Counted from the stretch's first letter, positions 1-8,918 are shown. The stretch: DNA of 64,000 bases from Flammeovirga sp. OC4 (GCF_000812565.1 NZ_JTAM01000002.1:186001-250000), one strand, 5' to 3'. Notes: generated by a model from the sequence alone, not told the origin. Program-made: numbers and translations.

Positions 1-258
1 GTGAAAATTAAAAAGTTTAAAATTTTCTTAAAAAAATATCTCCTAAAAAGAGTTATAAATAGATACAAAACCTTATATTTGCTAGTGTGTAAACTACTAT
101 GCCTAACGTTTTTATACATTAATCCAAACAATTGCTCCTTCAATTAGTGTGAACAGACTGTTTGGCATAAAACATGTAATACTAAAGGTTGAAGAGTATT
201 TCAGTAACGAAAATTGATAAGATTACTCCACCTGATTCATATAAAATATTTTTTCAGA

Positions 259-1032
259 ATGAAATTTAAAACTTCACTTCAGGCTGTTTTATTTTTGATC
301 CTTCTATGCTTTGCTTATACTGAAAGTAATGCTCAAGGTATGAGAAGTAGGGCTCGATTTACAACGAAAAAGAGATACATCAGTTTTGGTGGTATGATCA
401 CTACAGCCAATTTTATGGGGGATTTATCTCCTGCAAATAGCTTAGGAAGTATTGATTGGTCACATACAAAATTCCAATTTGGAGGTTTTATCCAAAAAAG
501 AATGATGCCAAGAGTTACTGCTCGTTTATCGTTGAATAACAACATATTCTCCGGCAGCGACAAAGATGCAGGCCTAAATGTTGACAGAGGCTTGGAATTC
601 AATACTTATGCTCTTCAGCTTAATGCGATGGGTATTGTAGATTTATTTCCAAACTCTGGGGTGTTCTACAGAAGGCCTAAAGTGCCAATTCCATATATTG
701 GGTTAGGGATTGGAGCCTTATTTGCAACCTCATCTGTAAGACAAAAACCTGCAGCGGATTATCAAGGAAGTATAATCACTGACGAAATTAGGGTAAATAC
801 AGTAACTTATGTTGTGCCAGTAGCACTAGGTGTAAGATATAAGTTGACTTCTCATCTTGATATTGCATTTGAAGCTACGGCAAATTATACCGGATCAGAT
901 TTAATTGACGGAATTGATAATGAGATTAACTCAAGTCCTAGTACACGTGATGTAAATGATGTGTTTTTAACTCTAGGATTTCAGTTGAACTACATTGTAG
1001 GTGGATCTATAAAGATGCCTAAGTTCCGTTAA
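259..1032 (+). CDS. Outer-membrane beta-barrel protein, DUF6089-like
   Basis: Predicted secreted outer-membrane beta-barrel protein of 257 residues; no enzymatic role is visible. A signal peptide (MKFKTSLQAVLFL, ending near SNAQG) follows the chosen ATG at 259; an upstream in-frame start at 214 would put 15 odd residues before it, so I rejected that one. The mature part alternates aromatic and Gly-rich strands, and a GDLSP segment near residue 57 resembles the YxGD motif of small Bacteroidota barrels (DUF6089 type, from memory). The next gene downstream encodes a similar protein with GDVSP, so the two may be diverged paralogues. A strong terminator follows. Function unknown. Confidence 0.75.
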   Translation: MKFKTSLQAVLFLILLCFAYTESNAQGMRSRARFTTKKRYISFGGMITTANFMGDLSPANSLGSIDWSHTKFQFGGFIQKRMMPRVTARLSLNNNIFSGSDKDAGLNVDRGLEFNTYALQLNAMGIVDLFPNSGVFYRRPKVPIPYIGLGIGALFATSSVRQKPAADYQGSIITDEIRVNTVTYVVPVALGVRYKLTSHLDIAFEATANYTGSDLIDGIDNEINSSPSTRDVNDVFLTLGFQLNYIVGGSIKMPKFR

Positions 1033-1051
1033 AGAATAAATAAATAAATTG

Positions 1052-1084
1052 AAAGTCCGTCAGGAAACTGTACGGACTTTTTTT
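1052..1084 (+). terminator. Intrinsic terminator
   Basis: A 9-bp stem (aaagtccgt / acggacttt) with an 11-base loop followed by a T run ends the first beta-barrel transcript. Confidence 0.85.
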
Positions 1085-1213
1085 GAACCTAATCTAAAGT
1101 ATTAAACAAACGTAATCAGACTTTTTGTACTTCGTTGAAGAAGTGTTTGCCTTGGATGTTTCATAAAAAAGCATCAATATTATCCTTTATAACTTAATTG
1201 TGACTTGATAAAT

Positions 1214-1221
1214 TATGTTTG
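1214..1221 (+). promoter_or_regulatory. Bacteroidota -7 box for the second beta-barrel gene
   Basis: TATGTTTG fits TAnnTTTG exactly. No convincing TTG -33 box lies at the proper distance, so this is a partial match. It overlaps the upstream ATG at 1215, which argues that translation starts at the ATG at 1284. Confidence 0.4.
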
Positions 1222-1283
1222 CAAACAAAATGCACGATTGCTTTAGTTGGTACTTAGACTTGATTTTTTTAAATAAACAAAGT

Positions 1284-2003
1284 ATGAAAAAGGAATTGAA
1301 ATGTCTTTTGATCTCATGCTTCTTAATTACTATCACTTTTGTAAATAGTCATGAAGCAAGTGCACAGTATTGGGTATTAAGTGGCGGTGTTGGAACCACT
1401 TTTTATTCTGGAGATGTGTCTCCTATACCTCATCCTGCTGCCTTTAGAGTCGGAGGGAAATTCGCCGCTAAGTATAAAATAAGAAACCATTTCTTATGGA
1501 GAACAAGTTTAGATTTAGGTTGGTATACAGGAGATGATGCACTTTATGATAAGCCATTTCATCAAGCCCGAAATGCAAGTTTCGAAAATTTGATGTTCAA
1601 TGTAGCAACAGGATTTGAATACAATTTTTTGAAGTTTAGAGAACACAAAAGAAAAATTGACAACTTTACGCCTTACTTTTTTATGCAATTGGGAGCGGGT
1701 GTTTTTCCAGTTTTAAACACAACTACTACTAATGCCAATAAAGCTTATACTGCAGTGACTCTTCCGGTTGGAATTGGTTTCAAAAAGAGAATTTCTTACT
1801 ACTTAGATTTTGGTATGGAGTTTAGCATTGTGAAACCGCTATGGAATGATAATACTGATTCTATCTACAGGGGAGCAAGGACAGCTCCAGAAAGAGAACA
1901 GACGGTATATCCTTCTTGGAGAGATAATTATTACTTCTTAGGGTTTACATTAAGTTATCATATTTATAATGTTAACTGCCCAGAAGACGGGAAAAGAAGA
2001 TAA
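1284..2003 (+). CDS. Outer-membrane beta-barrel protein, DUF6089-like
   Basis: Predicted 239-residue secreted beta-barrel protein. The start at 1284 gives a clean signal peptide (MKKELKCLLISCFLITITF, cleaved after ASAQ); a longer reading frame from 1215 would add residues overlapping a promoter-like box. The mature protein begins with a Gly-rich strand and has YSGDVSP, like its upstream neighbour, then amphipathic strands and a C-terminal strand ending near FTLSYHI. It is a single-gene unit between two hairpin terminators. Paralogy with the gene at 259 is inferred from matching layout and motif. Function unknown. Confidence 0.75.
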   Translation: MKKELKCLLISCFLITITFVNSHEASAQYWVLSGGVGTTFYSGDVSPIPHPAAFRVGGKFAAKYKIRNHFLWRTSLDLGWYTGDDALYDKPFHQARNASFENLMFNVATGFEYNFLKFREHKRKIDNFTPYFFMQLGAGVFPVLNTTTTNANKAYTAVTLPVGIGFKKRISYYLDFGMEFSIVKPLWNDNTDSIYRGARTAPEREQTVYPSWRDNYYFLGFTLSYHIYNVNCPEDGKRR

Positions 2004-2005
2004 AA

Positions 2006-2040
2006 AAATAAAGGCTATCAGTAAATGATAGCCTTTATTT
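2006..2040. terminator. Bidirectional terminator
   Basis: A 15-bp near-perfect stem (aaataaaggctatca / tgatagcctttattt) with A and T flanks lies between two convergent genes and can serve both. Confidence 0.85.
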
Positions 2041-2058
2041 TTATGTTTGAAGTTTTGA

Positions 2059-2640
2059 TTATCCACCGAAGAAGTAACCAACACTTAAGATCCATTGAGT
2101 AGTTTTGATAGATGGAGTATTTAACTGTTGTGAAATTAACTCTGATCCAGACTCATATTTTACATCCACTGTAAGTTTTTTGATGTCCGCACCAATACCT
2201 GCTTGCCATCCCCAAGTGAAATTATTGTAATCTAAATCATCAGCGTCTTCAGGAAAGTTTGATTGAGCAACAGCACCACCAAATACACGGCCACTAATAC
2301 CTAATAAACCGAATTTTAAACCTACAACGATAGGTACATCAAATCTATTAACATATCCATCATCTGATCCTTGACCTTGGAGAGTGATTGTACCACCAAC
2401 TCTAGAGTATAATGCTTCAACTTGAGCGTAAATAGGTAATACAGGAATGTTAGTTCTAAACATACCACCAACATGCCAAGAGGCAGTTCCTTCTGTTGAC
2501 CATCCTGTAACAGGACCACTTAAGTCGTAATTAGAAGCACCAATACCACCTTTAATACCAAAGCTAAATAATCCGTCTTGAGCTTGGGCTGTAGCTCCAA
2601 TAAGTAATAAACCAATAAAAAGAGTTAAGATTTTTTTCAT
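2059..2640 (-). CDS. Small outer-membrane beta-barrel (porin-like) protein
   Basis: 193-residue secreted protein with signal peptide MKKILTLFIGLLLIGATAQAQ. It has the eight-stranded barrel style of the Bacteroidota OmpA/Opa-like beta-barrel domain family: FGIKGGIGASNY at the N-terminus, ADIKKLTVDVKY near residue 152 and a C-terminal strand ending VGYFFGG. The gene at 52075 encodes a protein of equal length with matching landmarks (FGVKATAG, GWQIGVGVDIKKF, SLGYF), so they are paralogues. No partner genes adjoin it; it stands alone, with a bidirectional terminator behind it. Role unknown, probably structural. Confidence 0.8.
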   Translation of the reverse strand: MKKILTLFIGLLLIGATAQAQDGLFSFGIKGGIGASNYDLSGPVTGWSTEGTASWHVGGMFRTNIPVLPIYAQVEALYSRVGGTITLQGQGSDDGYVNRFDVPIVVGLKFGLLGISGRVFGGAVAQSNFPEDADDLDYNNFTWGWQAGIGADIKKLTVDVKYESGSELISQQLNTPSIKTTQWILSVGYFFGG

Positions 2641-2796
2641 AATAAAATGATAGAGTTATTGTAAAAATATGTGTAATACCAAGACAATAAGAATTAGTAT
2701 ACAAGTTTAATTAAATCTTTGGACTTATGGTATAGACAATTAACATTAAATGATTGTCAATTATAAATGATAAAATATAAACATCAATCAATAAGC

Positions 2797-2827
2797 TTTG
2801 TTTGATATCATGTACCCTTTATCTTGC
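2797..2827 (+). promoter_or_regulatory. Possible promoter of the S1/P1 nuclease gene
   Basis: TTTG at 2797-2800, 19 bases, then TATCTTGC at 2820-2827. Spacing fits the Bacteroidota consensus; the -7 box departs from TAnnTTTG at its last two bases. It would give a leader of about 35 bases. Confidence 0.4.
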
Positions 2828-2864
2828 ACACGATTAGAACAAAAATTTAACCAATCATATCAAA

Positions 2865-3653
2865 ATGCATCGAAATTACTATACTTTATCCTTATTCTCA
2901 TTACTCCTAATTTTCTTGTTAAATCAATCTGAAGTATGGGCATGGGGACAAACAGGACATCGTGCCGTAGCACATGTAGCTGAAAATCATTTAACAAAAA
3001 AAGCAAAGAAAGAGTTGGAGAATATTCTTGGAGACTCTGCTTACCTGCCAATGGTTTCTACATGGATGGACGATATAAAATCGGATAAAAAATATAGCTT
3101 CATGTACTCTTGGCATTATATCAATATTGATGAAGGAGAAACTTTTGAGTCTATTGAAAGAAGCCCAAAAGGGGATATTGTTAAAGCAATAGATGATATG
3201 ACGGCAATTTTAGAAGATGAAACGGCTTCAAAGAAAAAGAAAGCAATGGCTGTGAAAGTATTGACTCATTTGATTGGGGATTTACATCAACCTTTTCATG
3301 TTGGTCATAAATCAGATCTTGGAGGAAACAAAGTTAAAGTTACATGGTTTGGTCAACCTTCCAATATCCATAGGGTATGGGACTCTGAGATGCTGAAATC
3401 AAAAGAACTATCTTATACTGAGGTAGCCTTATATGTAGATAGAGCGACTAAAGAAGAGGTTGAGAGGTTACAAAGTGCTTCTACTGTAGATATGATGAAT
3501 GAGTCTTTTGAATTAGCTACAAAATATTATTCTGAAGTAGGAGATGGTAAATTAGGATACCGATACATGTATGATAATTATGCGGTATTGGAAGAGCGTA
3601 TCAAAATTGCAGGAATTCGTTTGGCAGGGATTTTAAATAGGGCTTTTGCCTAA
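2865..3653 (+). CDS. Secreted S1/P1-type zinc nuclease
   Basis: Extracytoplasmic single-strand nuclease/nucleotidase of the S1/P1 family, which uses three zinc ions. The signal peptide should be cleaved after VWA so that Trp27 becomes the mature N-terminus, as the family requires, since its amino group binds zinc. Family motifs appear in order: WGQTGHR (His32), STWMDDIK (Asp), MYSWHYIN (His), LTHLIGDLHQPFHVG (His/Asp/His) and IHRVWDSE (His/Asp). The length of 262 residues is normal. It sits alone between a likely promoter and a terminator. It probably scavenges phosphate or nucleosides from environmental nucleic acid; that role is inference. Confidence 0.92.
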   Translation: MHRNYYTLSLFSLLLIFLLNQSEVWAWGQTGHRAVAHVAENHLTKKAKKELENILGDSAYLPMVSTWMDDIKSDKKYSFMYSWHYINIDEGETFESIERSPKGDIVKAIDDMTAILEDETASKKKKAMAVKVLTHLIGDLHQPFHVGHKSDLGGNKVKVTWFGQPSNIHRVWDSEMLKSKELSYTEVALYVDRATKEEVERLQSASTVDMMNESFELATKYYSEVGDGKLGYRYMYDNYAVLEERIKIAGIRLAGILNRAFA

Positions 3654-3672
3654 GTCTCCAAAACAATTCACT

Positions 3673-3711
3673 AGGGTACATTCTTTATAAGCTGAGGATG
3701 TACCCTTTTTT
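3673..3711 (+). terminator. Intrinsic terminator after the nuclease gene
   Basis: Stem agggtacat / atgtaccct with a 16-base loop and a following T run. Confidence 0.8.
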
Positions 3712-3732
3712 AATGATAAACTAAAAGAACAA

Positions 3733-4905
3733 ATGACTCAAAATCAAAAAAAATATACTCTTAACTTCTGGTTACTATGTAGTAGTTCTCTACTCTTTTT
3801 TACCAGTTTTAATATGATCATTCCAGAATTGCCTGATTATTTAACTTCTTTGGGTGGTGAAGAATATAAAGGATACATCATTTCAATATTTACACTTTCA
3901 GCGGGTTTATCCCGACCTTTTAGTGGAAAATTGACGGATAGAGTAGGTAGAGTACCTGTCATGGTAGTAGGTGTAGTAGTGAGTTGTGTGTGTACATTGT
4001 TTTATCCACTGATAGGAAGTGTTGCTGCTTTTTTACTGATCCGGTTCTTTCATGGTTTCAGTACAGGGTTTAAACCTACCGGCACCTCGGCTTATTTGGC
4101 TGATATTGTTCCTTTTGAAAGAAGAGGAGAAGCATTGGGTATATTAGGGTTTTGCTCAAGTACAGGAATAGGTTTGGGACCAATCATAGGGAGTTGGTTG
4201 GCTTTAGAAACAGATCTTGACACCATGTTTTATTGTGCCTCTGGCATTTCTTTATTGTCGATATTAATTTTATCAGGCCTAAAAGAAACGCTTGAAAACC
4301 CTGAGAAGCTGAGATTAGAGCATTTTAATATTAAAAGAAATGAGATTGTAGATAAAAATGCATTATCACCTTCCATTGTCATGCTTCTATGTACCACATC
4401 TTATGGGGTAATCCTCACGCTCATTCCTGATTATAGTAAATCATTGGGAATAGAGAATAAAGGGATGTTTTTTATGTTCTTTACGGGGGCATCAATGTTA
4501 GTAAGAGTATTTGCCGGAAGGTTGTCAGATCGTTATGGTAGGTTGCCAGTTTTAAAGTTCTCTACTTTAATGTTGATGATTGCATTGGTATGGATAGGTT
4601 TTGTTAGCACAGATTTAGAATTGTATTTGGGAGCGATTGTTTTGGGGTTAGGAATTGGTACTAATTCACCAACATTATACGCCTGGACTATTGATAGAAG
4701 TAATCCATTGCATAGAGGGAGAGCAATTGCGACAATGTACATTGCTTTAGAACTTGGTATAGGTTTAGGAGCATTGGGTTCAGGGTACATTTATGCAAAT
4801 GAGCTTTCACAAATTGGATGGTCATTTATCTTGTCCGGAATCTTTTGTCTATTGGCCTTTTTATATATTACATTTGCACCATTAAGAGAGAAAAAATTAA
4901 ACTAA
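3733..4905 (+). CDS. MFS transporter
   Basis: Inner-membrane transporter of the major facilitator superfamily with about 12 predicted helices in 390 residues. The loop 2-3 signature appears as GKLTDRVGRVP near residue 65 and again in the second half as GRLSDRYGRLP, the internal duplication typical of MFS. Helix 5 carries GFCSSTGIGLGPIIGSW, resembling motif C of drug/H+ antiporters, so export of a small molecule is the likelier direction. Its stop codon overlaps the start of the HAD phosphatase gene by one base (TAATG), so the two are translationally coupled. Substrate unknown. Confidence 0.88.
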   Translation: MTQNQKKYTLNFWLLCSSSLLFFTSFNMIIPELPDYLTSLGGEEYKGYIISIFTLSAGLSRPFSGKLTDRVGRVPVMVVGVVVSCVCTLFYPLIGSVAAFLLIRFFHGFSTGFKPTGTSAYLADIVPFERRGEALGILGFCSSTGIGLGPIIGSWLALETDLDTMFYCASGISLLSILILSGLKETLENPEKLRLEHFNIKRNEIVDKNALSPSIVMLLCTTSYGVILTLIPDYSKSLGIENKGMFFMFFTGASMLVRVFAGRLSDRYGRLPVLKFSTLMLMIALVWIGFVSTDLELYLGAIVLGLGIGTNSPTLYAWTIDRSNPLHRGRAIATMYIALELGIGLGALGSGYIYANELSQIGWSFILSGIFCLLAFLYITFAPLREKKLN

Positions 4906-5585
4906 TGAGATTCGAATATTTATTTTCTGATTGTGACGGTGTCATTATAGACAGTGAGATCGTTGCAGCTAGAGTAATGGTAAAATACATTAACTCGTTT
5001 GGGGTTCCAATGACAGTTGATGAGTATTTAAGTAATTTTGCAGGACAAACATTCAGTGGAATTATGACAAAGCTCTCAAAAGAGCATGGTTTTACTCTTC
5101 CTGAAGATTTTATTACTCAAATTACCGATCAATATAAGGAAGCTGCAAAAACGGAAGATAAACCCATAAAAGGTGCGAAAGCGGCATACGAAGCCATTGA
5201 TCTTCCTAAGGCTATTATCTCAAATAGTTACAAAGAGCAAATTAACCATGCTGTTGATTTTACGGGATTGAGAAACGAATTTGGGGATAGAGTATACTCT
5301 GGAGTAGAAAGTGTGGATAATCCTAAGCCTGCACCTGATGTGTATTTATTTGCAGCAAAAGATTTGGGTGTAGATCCGAGTAAAGTAGTGGTGATTGAAG
5401 ATAGTACTAGTGGAGCGAAAGCTGGACTAGCTGCAGGTATGTATGTAATTGGTTTTATTGGAGCTTCTCACTTAAAGAGTGATCATGAACATACCCTGAA
5501 AACATTAGGGGTTAAAAACGTTATTCAGGATATGTCTGATTTGCCTGCATTAATTGAAAAGTTAAATGCAGAAGTTGAGAAATAA
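4905..5585 (+). CDS. HAD-superfamily hydrolase, beta-phosphoglucomutase-like phosphatase
   Basis: Cytoplasmic HAD phosphatase of 226 residues. Motif I is SDCDGVIIDSE (nucleophile Asp9, acid/base Asp11), motif II is the Ser in IISNS, motif III is the Lys in NPKPAPD, and motif IV is VVIEDSTSGAKAG. A cap domain lies between residues 15 and 85. The ATG at 4905 overlaps the MFS stop by one base; the longer frame from 4818 lies inside the MFS gene and is not used. Subfamily: 2-deoxyglucose-6-phosphatase or beta-phosphoglucomutase-like; substrate not determinable. Coupling to the MFS gene suggests the two handle the same or a related metabolite (inference). Confidence 0.88.
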   Translation: MRFEYLFSDCDGVIIDSEIVAARVMVKYINSFGVPMTVDEYLSNFAGQTFSGIMTKLSKEHGFTLPEDFITQITDQYKEAAKTEDKPIKGAKAAYEAIDLPKAIISNSYKEQINHAVDFTGLRNEFGDRVYSGVESVDNPKPAPDVYLFAAKDLGVDPSKVVVIEDSTSGAKAGLAAGMYVIGFIGASHLKSDHEHTLKTLGVKNVIQDMSDLPALIEKLNAEVEK

Positions 5586-5588
5586 GAA

Positions 5589-6230
5589 TTAGCTAGCATG
5601 TACTTTTGTTTGGATTTTTTCTAAGTGTCTGATGTCATTGGCCTGTACTATTCTAAAGAGGCCATTTTTGTAAACTAAATGATATAAAGCAAGATTAGAA
5701 TGTTCGTATTGGTCCATTTTACTTAAAGGTTCATCCATTAAATAAGAAACCAATATTTTCATCGCACGACCATGCGTACAAATAAGAACATTTTTTTCAT
5801 CTGTTTTTGATAAGATTTGATCCATTATTTCCTTTTGACGTTTTACAACATCATTAGGAGATTCAGCATCTTCCAGTTTATAATCATAATTACCATTTTG
5901 CCATTCAAATAACAGCTTCATGTGGTTCTTATCATCTTGTTCTGTCAATTTTCGTCCTTCTTTTTCTCCCCAGCTGATTTCATTCAAACCATGGTGAGAT
6001 TGAACAGGGACTCCTGATGCTGTAAATGGTAGAACTGTTTGATGTGTTCTTTTTAGATTAGAAGTATAAATCTTATCAAATGCGATGTGGTTGTATTTCT
6101 TGAAAAAGGCTTCGGATTGAAGCGTTCCTAGTTCATTTAGATTGGAATCTATACTACTACCTTGTACATATCCCTTTTTGTTAAAATCAGTCTCGCCATG
6201 CCTGATAATATAGATGTGTTTTGCATTCAT
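5589..6230 (-). CDS. Histidine phosphatase family protein (phosphoglycerate-mutase-like)
   Basis: Cytoplasmic phosphatase of the histidine phosphatase (branch 1) superfamily, 213 residues. The catalytic motif YIIRHGETDFN places the phosphorylated His at residue 11; the second His lies in LICTHGRAM near residue 153, and TSNLKRTHQT supplies the usual Arg. Substrate class is open: such proteins include cofactor-dependent mutases, fructose-2,6-bisphosphatases and cobalamin-pathway phosphatases. It is convergent with the HAD gene, with only 3 bases between the stops. Confidence 0.88.
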   Translation of the reverse strand: MNAKHIYIIRHGETDFNKKGYVQGSSIDSNLNELGTLQSEAFFKKYNHIAFDKIYTSNLKRTHQTVLPFTASGVPVQSHHGLNEISWGEKEGRKLTEQDDKNHMKLLFEWQNGNYDYKLEDAESPNDVVKRQKEIMDQILSKTDEKNVLICTHGRAMKILVSYLMDEPLSKMDQYEHSNLALYHLVYKNGLFRIVQANDIRHLEKIQTKVHAS

Positions 6231-6378
6231 AACTTAATTTAGATTTTTCTAATAAAATCATCTGATTAATGATTTAATGGTAAAACATATTTTTAAATTG
6301 CTTCCTCAAAGGAAAAGCTACTACCTTATTTTACGTAAAAAATGTTAGTTAAGTATAAAAAAAAATTAACCTTCATGT

Positions 6379-6807
6379 ATGTTTAACAGTAAATTTACAA
6401 TAAAAAATCTTAATAACTTGAGAGACAACATGCTTGGACACCTTGATATAGAATTTATTCAAGTTGAAAATGGACTAATCAGTGCTAAAATGCCGGTGGA
6501 CCAAAGAACCAAGCAACCTATGGGTTTATTACATGGAGGTGCATCTTTAGTGTTAGCAGAAACATTAGGTAGTGTTGGAGCTCTAACTCATATAGATGAT
6601 ACTGAATTTGTGCCTGTTGGTCAAGAAATCAATGCCAATCATATAAAAAGTACAAGAAATGGATTTGTCATCGGAACGGCAAAACCTGTTCATCTTGGAA
6701 AGAATTCTCACGTCTGGGAAATTAATATTACTGACGAAGACGGCGAATTGGTTTGTATTTCAAGAATGACGGTCGCGATTTTGAGAAAAATGAAAAAAAA
6801 AGTTTAG
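6379..6807 (+). CDS. Hotdog-fold acyl-CoA thioesterase, MenI/PaaI-like
   Basis: 142-residue single-domain hotdog thioesterase. The active-site segment LLHGGASLVLAETLGSVGA (His52, Glu61) closely matches the E. coli YdiI/MenI pattern, in which the Glu hydrolyses 1,4-dihydroxy-2-naphthoyl-CoA on the menaquinone path. Bacteroidota use menaquinone, so that substrate is plausible, but no men gene is nearby and the general PaaI family is an alternative. It stands alone on the plus strand, divergent from the histidine phosphatase gene. Confidence 0.82.
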   Translation: MFNSKFTIKNLNNLRDNMLGHLDIEFIQVENGLISAKMPVDQRTKQPMGLLHGGASLVLAETLGSVGALTHIDDTEFVPVGQEINANHIKSTRNGFVIGTAKPVHLGKNSHVWEINITDEDGELVCISRMTVAILRKMKKKV

Positions 6808-6936
6808 CTTGATTCGTGGAATCAATGTAATATTTTAACCAAAAAAAAGTGCAAATTTTGAACTTTAGTAACACTTTTAGAGTTCTTCTTCGTTTTACGA
6901 AATTTGTTTTTTATCACTTATTGAAGATTTAATTTT

Positions 6937-7449
6937 ATGGGAAATACCAAGGTATGGATTGTAATACTATTTATATTTATTTCATTGGGAATAGTAGGAA
7001 TACAATCAGGTTGGTTTGTTGATATTCAGGTAAAAGAAAGAGATAATGAAGGTTGGGTTTTGTCTGGTTTAGAATATAAAGGTAAACTAGATAGTAAGAA
7101 CTTTGCACAATTATATGATTCTATTTCGCTTGAAGTTAAAAAGGGTAAATTGAAAGGTGAATTGGCCGCATTGTTTTTTGAGAACCCTAACACCGATCAA
7201 GAAGTAAAAGCAATTGTTGGGGTAATTAGTAAAAATAAGCAATCAGAAGGGTACACTTACTTTGAACAAAGCCCTTATAAAGAAGTATATTCGGAAATAG
7301 TATTAGGAGAAATGTTAACGCCGAATCCTCAAAATGTGATTGAGGTACTTTCTAATAAAGCCGATAAAGATTACCCTAATTTTAAAAAGTTGTATTTAGA
7401 ATACTATCCTAATGAGAGAAGTGTTGTTCAATCAATAATTCTACAATAA
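6937..7449 (+). CDS. Membrane-anchored protein of unknown function
   Basis: 170 residues: one N-terminal membrane segment (residues 6-24, rich in I, L, F and G) followed by a polar domain of about 145 residues that would face the periplasm. I recognise no family. The stop is 21 bases before a sensor kinase gene, so the two are probably cotranscribed, and it may be an accessory or ligand-sensing partner of the kinase (inference). Confidence 0.6.
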   Translation: MGNTKVWIVILFIFISLGIVGIQSGWFVDIQVKERDNEGWVLSGLEYKGKLDSKNFAQLYDSISLEVKKGKLKGELAALFFENPNTDQEVKAIVGVISKNKQSEGYTYFEQSPYKEVYSEIVLGEMLTPNPQNVIEVLSNKADKDYPNFKKLYLEYYPNERSVVQSIILQ

Positions 7450-7470
7450 TTAACCTAATTCAACCAAAGA

Positions 7471-8661
7471 GTGAAAGCACAGATTTATTCAAATAGAGTC
7501 ACATTAAAAGTATTAGTAATTACTATTGGTTTAATCATTGGATTGACCTCTTTGGTGTATACGGAATTGTTGGTGGATGAATTAAGGTTGAGAGAATATG
7601 ATCAAATAGACTTTTTTGCTAAGGTTCAGGCAAAGTTAGCTTCAATGGGAGCAGAAGATAATGCAGATGTCACTTTTCTATTAATGGAAGTGATCAAAGG
7701 TAACGATCTGATTCCTGTTATTCTTGCAGATGAGAATGGTATACCCATCTCTTCTAAAAACATTACTATTCCTAAAGGTCTCAATGTTGCAGAACAACAA
7801 GATTTCCTGATCAATAAAATCGAGGATATGAAGGAAGATTATGATCCAATCCGAATTGATTTTTCGAATGGCGAGATCCAATATATCTTTTATGCCGATT
7901 CAAACTTGGTAAGTAACCTCAGATTCGCTCCGATTATCCAACTTTCAGTATTAGGCATATTGGCTTTAACGGCCTATTTAGTATTCTCTACTTCAAGAAG
8001 AGCAGAACAAAATCAAGTTTGGGCAGGGTTAGCTAAAGAGACGGCTCATCAACTTGGAACACCGATTTCGTCATTGGTAGCCTGGATTGAATATTTTAAG
8101 ACGGATGAAGATTTTGATCAATCCATTATAGAAGAACTTCAAAAAGATGTGACTCGATTGGAAATGATTACGCAACGTTTTTCAAATATTGGTTCTGAAC
8201 CTGTTTTAAAGCCAGTCAATTTGGAACCATCAGTGAGAGGCGCTTTGGATTATATGTCGAAAAGAATTTCCAGCAAAGTAAAATTGGGTGTTCATTATGA
8301 AATCGACAGTCCGGTAGAAATCAATGTTAGTCTGCCATTGTTTGAATGGGTAATTGAAAACCTATGTCGAAATGCTGTAGATGCAATGAATGGGGTTGGA
8401 GAGCTCAATGTTTTTATTCGACTTACTCAACATAAAACAGCCGTTGAAATTGATGTAAAGGATACAGGTAAAGGTATTCCTAAAAATAAAGTGAGTAAGG
8501 TTTTCAATCCTGGCTATACCACTAAGAAAAGAGGTTGGGGTTTAGGGCTTACATTGGTAAAAAGGATTATTGAGGAATATCATGGAGGAAGAATCTATAT
8601 TCTTGAATCTACACCAGGTGTAGGTACTACATTTAGAATAGTAATGCCAATTGTAGTCTGA
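7471..8661 (+). CDS. Membrane sensor histidine kinase
   Basis: Two-component sensor kinase of 396 residues. It has an N-terminal membrane helix (residues 8-30), a periplasmic domain of about 115 residues, a second helix near 148-170, the H-box ETAHQLGTPISSL with phosphorylated His193, an N-box NLCRNAVDAM, a G1 box DTGKGIPKNKV and a G2 box KRGWGLGLTLVKRI. The start is GTG at 7471. The H-box HQLGTP is the Bacteroidota variant of HELRTP. No response regulator is adjacent, so it is an orphan kinase here; its likely partner is the single-helix protein gene upstream. Signal unknown. Confidence 0.88.
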   Translation: MKAQIYSNRVTLKVLVITIGLIIGLTSLVYTELLVDELRLREYDQIDFFAKVQAKLASMGAEDNADVTFLLMEVIKGNDLIPVILADENGIPISSKNITIPKGLNVAEQQDFLINKIEDMKEDYDPIRIDFSNGEIQYIFYADSNLVSNLRFAPIIQLSVLGILALTAYLVFSTSRRAEQNQVWAGLAKETAHQLGTPISSLVAWIEYFKTDEDFDQSIIEELQKDVTRLEMITQRFSNIGSEPVLKPVNLEPSVRGALDYMSKRISSKVKLGVHYEIDSPVEINVSLPLFEWVIENLCRNAVDAMNGVGELNVFIRLTQHKTAVEIDVKDTGKGIPKNKVSKVFNPGYTTKKRGWGLGLTLVKRIIEEYHGGRIYILESTPGVGTTFRIVMPIVV

Positions 8662-8698
8662 TAACTTGTGTTCACTACTGTTAATAATAGAATTTATG

Positions 8699-8729
8699 TT
8701 GTGAATTATCCTATTATTTATGACCTTTG
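8699..8729 (+). promoter_or_regulatory. Bacteroidota-type promoter for the 6S-like RNA
   Basis: TTG at 8699-8701, 20 bases, then GACCTTTG at 8722-8729 (one mismatch to TAnnTTTG). Transcription would start about 4-5 bases later, exactly where the closing stem of the RNA begins at 8734. Confidence 0.5.
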
Positions 8730-8733
8730 TCTT

Positions 8734-8912
8734 GGGTCGGTCACATATTGGATTTTTCAACGTGAACTCATATAAGGTGTACTGATTTTTGAAGAGCAGG
8801 CCTCAACTTTACTTCGGTAAAGTCATTCCTAGAATGTTAACAGTGGAAGGTCGACATTGTTCAGGAAACCTAATCTTGTTATAAAAGGAAGAATTCCAAC
8901 CGGCCCTTTTTT
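8734..8912 (+). ncRNA. Structured noncoding RNA, 6S-like candidate
   Basis: About 179 bases without an open frame between the kinase gene and nadC, folding as a long rod. The closing stem is 8734-8741 (gggtcggt) with 8899-8906 (accggccc), followed directly by six T. An inner stem pairs 8748-8758 with 8888-8899, with one bulged base on the 3' side. Further in, 8775-8778 pairs with 8868-8871 and 8782-8785 with 8861-8864. The apex is a 7-bp hairpin with a TTCG tetraloop (8806-8823), and a side hairpin lies at 8833-8858. A promoter ends 4 bases upstream. Length, central apex and open internal loops suggest 6S RNA (ssrS), but I cannot run a covariance search; it could be another structured RNA. 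Confidence 0.5.
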
Positions 8913-8918
8913 ATAGAC

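Noticed and set aside
8542-8760. A 72-codon minus-strand frame overlapping the kinase gene and the 6S-like RNA
   Set aside because: It is opposite the kinase G2 box and has no features of a real gene.
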